From NCBI GenBank assembly GCA_002372325.1, contig DFFT01000153.1, forward strand, positions 1 through 8,976: DNA of 8,976 bases, in the 5' to 3' direction. The notes under the pieces are model-generated. The model ran no database searches. It worked only from the letters and a program-made list of their open reading frames with translations, and was not told the DNA's origin. The position numbers and the translations under genes were made by a program. Origin of the DNA: Succinivibrionaceae bacterium UBA3769 (GTDB lineage: Bacteria > Pseudomonadota > Gammaproteobacteria > Enterobacterales > Succinivibrionaceae). This document shows, in pieces, positions 5,044 through 8,976 of this stretch (the stretch's first letter is position 1; each line of letters starts with the position of its first letter).

Positions 5044-5907
5044 ATGACATACCGTATCAGCAGCGAAGAGGAACTGGCAAGGGAACTGGCCTCCCGGGGC
5101 GTCTCTCCCTTCACCGATGTGACTTACTGCGACACTTCCGCTTCCTTATCCTGGTTCCTGCTTTTTCTGGGATCAGTGCTTTTCATTGTCCATGTCTGGG
5201 TGTTTTTTGATGTTTATGCTGTTCAGTTCTCCAGAGTTACCGGAAATTATGCCGAAACCGAGGCCACGGTGACGGATCAGTCATCCCGCACAGTTAAACA
5301 CAAATGGCATAATCACAGCCACCATGGACACCATAGACGTACCACTACGACTACAGAGACCCGCTATTCCGTCCATGCTGTTTCAGATGACGGCACGGAA
5401 TTCAATTTCAGCGGAAGCGTAAGTTACGGCGGTGATGGCTCCAGTCTCAAGGTTAAATATTCCAAGGCTAATCCCCAGCTTGCTTACGTTGATATGGATC
5501 TTGTGACGATGCTTTTTGATAGGTTTCCCGGGGTGTTTGTGCTGTTCATCAGTGTTCTGGTGTTTTGGGAAGCCCGGGCAGCGTACAGATCGGGCCGGAA
5601 ATGCCAGGATGTTCTGGACAGAGATCTTTATCTTCCGGTGCGGGAAAGCTCCCGTTATGAGATGAAAACAAAAAGAACCAAAAAGCGTACCTATAAGGAA
5701 TACGCTCCTCTTTACCGGTATGCCATGGCTGACGGCGCGGATCTGTTTTTTCAGGGGAAGTGGTCGGGAAAAAAGCCTGAAGGAGAACCGGCAAATGATA
5801 GTAAAGACTTCAGAGTTTACCTGATGGATCCCGAGAATCCCAAAAACAACAAGTACTTTATCAGGGAAATCCCCCATCAGTTTGAGGGCCTGGAGGAGTT
5901 CAGCTGA
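5044..5907 (+). CDS. Two-TM membrane protein with paired DUF3592-like domains, array unit D
   Basis: This is a 287-aa intact family member. It has the N-motif SEEELARELASRGVSPFTDV (7-26), TM1 about 36-58, and an extracytoplasmic domain with GNYAETEATV. Its loop is extremely His-rich, with seven His in 86-97 (HKWHNHSHHGHH), followed by DDGTEFNFSG and LKVKYSKANP. TM2 lies in the stretch FPGVFVLFISVLVFW, then RKC, and a cytosolic half with a Lys/Arg loop in place of His, YAPLYRYAMADG, FFQGKWS and FRVYLMDPENP. The C-terminus has a short extra tail QFEGLEEFS. The ATG at 5044 is chosen over 5014 because AGGAG lies 7 bases upstream and family homology begins there. The His-rich loop suggests metal binding, which is inference. 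The cellular role is unknown. Confidence 0.86.
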   Translation: MTYRISSEEELARELASRGVSPFTDVTYCDTSASLSWFLLFLGSVLFIVHVWVFFDVYAVQFSRVTGNYAETEATVTDQSSRTVKHKWHNHSHHGHHRRTTTTTETRYSVHAVSDDGTEFNFSGSVSYGGDGSSLKVKYSKANPQLAYVDMDLVTMLFDRFPGVFVLFISVLVFWEARAAYRSGRKCQDVLDRDLYLPVRESSRYEMKTKRTKKRTYKEYAPLYRYAMADGADLFFQGKWSGKKPEGEPANDSKDFRVYLMDPENPKNNKYFIREIPHQFEGLEEFS

Positions 5908-5913
5908 GGGTGG

Positions 5914-5998
5914 TTTTTCAGGTGATGGCTTTTTCCGGAGATGGCGGGAGGCAGTATGATTGACTGGCATCCTGCAGCCCGGAATAAAACCTGAAAAG
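5914..5998 (+). repeat. 10-bp inverted repeat downstream of unit D
   Basis: TTTTCAGGT (5915-5923) pairs exactly with ACCTGAAAA (5989-5997), and T5914 with G5998 adds a wobble. The arms enclose 65 nt that include the GAGATGGCGGGAG fragment shared with the array spacers. No U-tract follows, so a role as terminator of the array is weak. Confidence 0.35.
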
Positions 5999-6109
5999 AA
6001 CGGGAGAATCACGAGATCCGTAAGAAAGCTGCGAGAGAACCGCAAGAGTCCCCAAGCCACGCCCCAGGCTCTCAGAACATGAACACATATGGAACACATA
6101 GGAGAACAA

Positions 6110-7672
6110 ATGAACGCCGCAGAATCCTGCAAATGTCCCGCCTGCTCTGACAATCTGGTATTCAGCATTGCAGAAGGGCTCCTGGTCTGTCCTCACTGCA
6201 ATGCCTCATATGATATTGAGGGCTATGACAGCACTCGCCGGAATAACGGCGGTTCCCCGCAAAACGCCGCGCCCCGGCCTCAGGACTGGATCTGTCCGGA
6301 CTGCGGCGGGACTGTTTCCGCTGCCGTGCGGGCATGCACCGAATCCTGTCCCTTCTGCGGCGCCGCCATTACGGGGCCGCGGCCGCAGGGAGACGCCTTG
6401 AACCCGGATCTCGTGATTCCCTTTGCCAAGGGGCGGGAGGCTTTTTTCCAGAAGTTCCGGGAGTACTGCGTAAAGCACCCGTTTATTCCGGATGACTTTT
6501 CCAAAAGCATTCTTCCTGAAGACATCCGCGGGGCGTATCTCCCTTTCTTTGTTTATGATGCCGAGGTCAGGGGAGAGCTTTCTCTGCACGAATACAGCAG
6601 CAAGCAAAGAAACCACAACCACGTCGGGCGCCATCTCGTCGGGGATTACAGCCTGAACCTTAAAGGTTTTCCGGAAGCGCTGGCATCCATGCCTCTCCGG
6701 GATCCCACCGGTCAGGATCGGCCCTGGAATCTTTGTCTGGAGCCCTGGGATCTTGCAGAGGCCCGCGCCTTCAGCAGTTCGTGGTGCGCCGGACTCCGGG
6801 ACAAACTCGGCGATACCTCCGGAACGGAGATCCTTAAAGCCAATAAAGCTCCTGACTATAAGGGCGTTAAACAAAGGATCGTGAACCTGTGCGTAAGACT
6901 CCTGACCAGGTGGCGGTGCCATGATGTCGATTCCAATGCTCTTGCCATAACTCCCCGGAGTATCAGAAGCGCTCTTTTTCCGGTCTGGCTGATCCCCGTC
7001 CGGTATCATGACAAAACATACCTTTCCGTCATGAATGCCAGCACCGGGAAAACAGCTCTGTATGTGCCCCAGAGCTCCTTCAAAAGCTACTCGGCAGCGC
7101 TGGGTTTCGGGATTTTTAATGCCGGGCTTACGATGCTCTCTCACGGCGTCCTGATGTTTTGCTGGCAGGAACCCCGCCATGCGCTTCTGGCCGCTCTGGG
7201 CTTTCTGCTTTACGTGCCCATGCTGGCGCTGGTTTATCTCACCTGCCTGAAAACCTACTTCTTTTGCAGCAGTCATTTATTCAGGGGCAATATTTCCCTG
7301 TTTCTGACCTCCATGACGGCTCTTGCTGCCGGACTTCTGATGGTATACAGCTTAACTGTCATGTTTGGAGCAGGCAAAGCATCAATGATTCCGGGTTTTG
7401 TCGCTTTCGCGGGGTTTGTCGCTTTCGCGGTATTTGCGCTGTCATTTGGGCTCATTCTCGGCGGCGAGAAATTTATAAAGGCCCTCGATGATGAAGGGCT
7501 TTTCCAGACTGCGAAGTCCTTCGGCGTCACCCGGGATCCGGACAGACCAAACATGGATAAGAACTATATCGACCTCCATACCAGCAGTGTTGACGGGCAA
7601 GCTTGCTATCAGGACTTTTCGGAACCGCTCCCGGATCCTCTGGAGGACTTCACTCCGGAGACGTATTCATGA
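6110..7672 (+). CDS. Double zinc-ribbon, four-TM membrane protein (TFIIB-type zinc-ribbon family)
   Basis: This is a 520-aa protein. Two zinc ribbons stand at the N-terminus: CPAC (9-12) with CPHC (27-30), then CPDC (62-65) with CPFC (80-83). A soluble domain follows with NPDLVIPF (98-105), the helix FFQKFREYCVKHPFIPDDF and GAYLPFFVYDAEV (141-153). That combination is typical of zinc-ribbon membrane proteins in Firmicutes and other anaerobes, which are often loosely labelled as primosomal or TFIIB-like; the function is not established. Four hydrophobic helices lie at about 326-348, 357-383, 395-419 and 428-452, and an acidic cytosolic tail ends ETYS. The ATG at 6110 is preferred over 6089 because AGGAG (6100-6104) precedes it. 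It may be cotranscribed with the array, 202 bases upstream. TM4 contains a duplicated GFVAFA. Confidence 0.82.
   Translation: MNAAESCKCPACSDNLVFSIAEGLLVCPHCNASYDIEGYDSTRRNNGGSPQNAAPRPQDWICPDCGGTVSAAVRACTESCPFCGAAITGPRPQGDALNPDLVIPFAKGREAFFQKFREYCVKHPFIPDDFSKSILPEDIRGAYLPFFVYDAEVRGELSLHEYSSKQRNHNHVGRHLVGDYSLNLKGFPEALASMPLRDPTGQDRPWNLCLEPWDLAEARAFSSSWCAGLRDKLGDTSGTEILKANKAPDYKGVKQRIVNLCVRLLTRWRCHDVDSNALAITPRSIRSALFPVWLIPVRYHDKTYLSVMNASTGKTALYVPQSSFKSYSAALGFGIFNAGLTMLSHGVLMFCWQEPRHALLAALGFLLYVPMLALVYLTCLKTYFFCSSHLFRGNISLFLTSMTALAAGLLMVYSLTVMFGAGKASMIPGFVAFAGFVAFAVFALSFGLILGGEKFIKALDDEGLFQTAKSFGVTRDPDRPNMDKNYIDLHTSSVDGQACYQDFSEPLPDPLEDFTPETYS
7393..7428 (+). repeat. 18-bp in-frame tandem duplication in the zinc-ribbon gene
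   Basis: Two 18-bp units (7393-7410 and 7411-7428) differ at a single base and encode GFVAFA twice in TM4. The near identity points to a recent duplication or to instability. The frame is kept. Confidence 0.85.
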
Positions 7673-7709
7673 AGCTTTTTCCGGAGAGCATGCCAGTTTC
7701 AGATTTTTC

Positions 7710-7734
7710 CCGGAAGGTTAATCAGATCTTCCGG
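7710..7734. terminator. Hairpin between convergent genes (weak, possibly bidirectional terminator)
   Basis: CCGGAAG (7710-7716) pairs with CTTCCGG (7728-7734) around an 11-nt loop that contains the stop codon of the minus-strand LysR gene. A G-T wobble can extend it inward. It lies 38 bases past the zinc-ribbon gene stop. Neither strand has a T-tract after the stem, so termination is uncertain. Confidence 0.35.
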
Positions 7735-8650
7735 ACAGATCTGCGGAATCCTGAAAATGGGAAGCTTCGTTAAGCCTTTTGAATGCTTCTGAGAGATGTT
7801 CCAGGAACTTTCCGACAATCGGGGTGAATTTCTGATATTTTCGCCAGATGAGATATGACGGGGTGGTAAGCTCCGGATACAGCGGAATCCATGTGAGTCC
7901 GTTTTCCGGACTGGTATTCACCAGTCCCTGGTACGATAACATAACGGCGACATGCTCTTTGACAAACACGGAGCCGTTGTAGGCCAGATTGACCGTATCC
8001 GTAACCTTAAGCTCATTTGCCCGTTCGCCGCACCAGCCGGATATTTCCTCTGAGAGCCCCTGGGTTGAGACAATGACGTTATACGGCAGCAGATCCGCGA
8101 TGGTGATTTTATTAAGGGCGGCCAGAGGATGATCGCGCCGCGCTACGATGCCCCACCTGTCGTCAGCCGGATAACGCAGGCGGTCGTATTTCACGGTATC
8201 AGGAAGGCCGGAAATAATCACAAAATCCAGAAGCCCCTGATCCATTTTCTCTGTTACCTGTTCGGTCAAGCCGCTTATGAGATGACAGCGCAGCCTGGGA
8301 TACTTCCGGCGGAATGCGAAAAGCTCCCGGGCGAAGATATCCATATGACAGGATTCCGGTGCTCCCACATGGACATCCCCGCCGATAATATCTTCCAGGT
8401 CCTTGAATTCCTGTTTGGTCTTGTCCACGAGGGAAACGATGTCCTCGGCTCTTTTCTGGAGCAGAAGGCCTTCTTCCGTAAGTCTTAAGCCGCTGGCAAT
8501 TCTCTCAAAAAGCGCGCAGCCGAATTCAGCCTCCAGCTCCTTCATCTGCTTGGAAAGGGCGGACTGAGAGAGAAATACCATCCCGGCAGCCCTGGTAATG
8601 TTGCCGGTACGAGCCACCGCAAGAAAATTCCTTAAAAGTTTCAGATCCAT
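7718..8650 (-). CDS. LysR-family transcriptional regulator
   Basis: This 310-aa protein begins MDLKLLRNFLAVARTGNITR. The winged helix-turn-helix spans residues ~1-60, with the typical AAGMVFLSQSALSKQMKELE recognition part at ~21-40 and LFERIASGLRLTEEG after it. A linker helix (~65-88) leads to the effector-binding domain from GGDVHVGAPES (~89) to the end. Length and layout match the LysR norm. Such proteins are cytoplasmic tetramers that bind T-N11-A dyads and respond to a small ligand, which is not identifiable here. The gene is divergent from the exported-protein gene at 8920, the usual LysR/target arrangement, and convergent with the zinc-ribbon gene 45 bases away. AGGGAG on the minus strand (about 8662-8667) is a somewhat distant ribosome site. 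Confidence 0.95.
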   Translation of the reverse strand: MDLKLLRNFLAVARTGNITRAAGMVFLSQSALSKQMKELEAEFGCALFERIASGLRLTEEGLLLQKRAEDIVSLVDKTKQEFKDLEDIIGGDVHVGAPESCHMDIFARELFAFRRKYPRLRCHLISGLTEQVTEKMDQGLLDFVIISGLPDTVKYDRLRYPADDRWGIVARRDHPLAALNKITIADLLPYNVIVSTQGLSEEISGWCGERANELKVTDTVNLAYNGSVFVKEHVAVMLSYQGLVNTSPENGLTWIPLYPELTTPSYLIWRKYQKFTPIVGKFLEHLSEAFKRLNEASHFQDSADLSGRSD

Positions 8651-8735
8651 ATCAGCTGTTTCTCCCTGACTGTTTTCTCTGCCGGTTCACCCTTTAAATA
8701 CCCCCGGTGTTTCTGTACCTCAGGTATTCCAAAAT

Positions 8736-8763
8736 AGAATAATACTCCATGAATTTTTATCAA
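8736..8763 (-). promoter_or_regulatory. Candidate promoter of the LysR gene
   Basis: On the minus strand TTGATA (8758-8763) is separated by 16 bases from TATTCT (8736-8741), in an AT-rich stretch ~90 bases upstream of the LysR start. The match to a sigma-70 promoter is good at -35 and moderate at -10. Confidence 0.4.
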
Positions 8764-8782
8764 TTGCTATTATACGATGAGT

Positions 8783-8798
8783 CTTCTATAGTTAGAAG
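8783..8798. promoter_or_regulatory. Dyad in the divergent intergenic region, candidate LysR operator
   Basis: CTTCTA-TAGT-TAGAAG is a perfect 6-bp dyad with a 4-bp spacer. It has T and A at the spacing expected of a LysR-type T-N11-A box (T8784 to A8796, T8785 to A8797). It lies 20 bases upstream of the candidate LysR -35 and ~120 bases before the divergent gene. Assignment to this LysR protein is inference. Confidence 0.4.
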
Positions 8799-8919
8799 TA
8801 CAGGGAGAGCGGGAAAGCGAAGCGGTTCGGAAAAGGACTTGAAGCATCAGGAGTTCTCCGGAAGCTATCCTGACCGCTTACCGGAAATATCAGTCAAATG
8901 GCAGACACGGGAGGCCGGC

Positions 8920-8976
8920 ATGAAATCACGTAAATTGCTAAGTTCGGTTTTGGCGGCAGCGTTACTTTGGGGAGGA
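8920..8976 (+). CDS. Start of an exported protein gene (3' end outside window)
   Basis: Nineteen codons are visible: MKSRKLLSSVLAAALLWGG. A basic n-region (KSRK) followed by a hydrophobic h-region (LLSSVLAAALLW) is typical of a Sec signal peptide. GGGAGG (8909-8914) is a strong ribosome site five bases upstream of the ATG. The gene is divergent from the LysR regulator and is its most likely target. The mature protein lies beyond the window, so its identity cannot be given. Confidence 0.7.
   Translation, partial: MKSRKLLSSVLAAALLWGG

Noticed and set aside
5383..6168. 261-aa open frame on the minus strand
   Set aside because: It is antisense to unit D and the following spacer. Its sequence is the mirror of conserved array codons, and similar mirror frames appear against units A, B and C.
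6206..7276. 356-aa open frame on the minus strand
   Set aside because: It lies wholly antisense to the zinc-ribbon gene, has no recognisable domain, and its composition reflects the complement of a GC-rich coding frame.
8129..8488. 119-aa plus-strand frame within the LysR gene
   Set aside because: It is antisense to a full-length, well-conserved LysR protein.

Overview
This is a bacterial window. It has a mid-GC backbone and a visibly AT-richer first ~300 bases that belong to a mobile element. No rRNA, tRNA or CRISPR array is seen. The host cannot be fixed from sequence alone. The PC4/YdbC-type ssDNA-binding protein, the IS200/IS605-type TnpB end, a LysR regulator beside a Sec-exported protein, and strong Shine-Dalgarno sites would fit a gut-type anaerobe (Firmicutes, or a gammaproteobacterium such as Succinivibrionaceae). 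That placement is inference.

Layout. Bases 1-249 are the 3' end of a tnpB gene with its right-end hairpin just downstream. Bases 250-889 hold no gene but contain two long perfect or near-perfect inverted repeats. A 73-aa YdbC/PC4-like gene (890-1111) follows, then a strongly folded spacer (1103-1196). Bases 1287-5907 are the core of the window: four consecutive same-strand loci carrying five units of one paralogous membrane protein family. Each full unit has a conserved N-terminal cytosolic motif, TM1, a DUF3592-like extracytoplasmic domain with a His- or Cys-bearing loop, TM2, an RKC motif, and a second DUF3592-like domain in the cytosol. Unit B is frameshifted at a run of nine T. Unit C is a double-length fusion whose second half has lost the extracytoplasmic domain, and whose former start codon survives as AAG. 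Unit D is intact. Spacers and leaders were duplicated along with the genes.

Downstream on the same strand is a 520-aa protein with two zinc ribbons and four membrane helices (6110-7672). It faces a convergent LysR regulator (7718-8650, minus strand). A Sec-signal-bearing gene starts divergently from the regulator at 8920 and runs off the window. A dyad and a candidate promoter lie in the shared intergenic region.

The most notable content is the tandem, actively rearranging two-TM DUF3592-like array: duplication, fusion, domain loss, homopolymer frameshift, and co-duplicated leaders with a possible conserved RNA hairpin. Its biochemical function is unknown. Membrane signalling, metal sensing or envelope maintenance are only possibilities.
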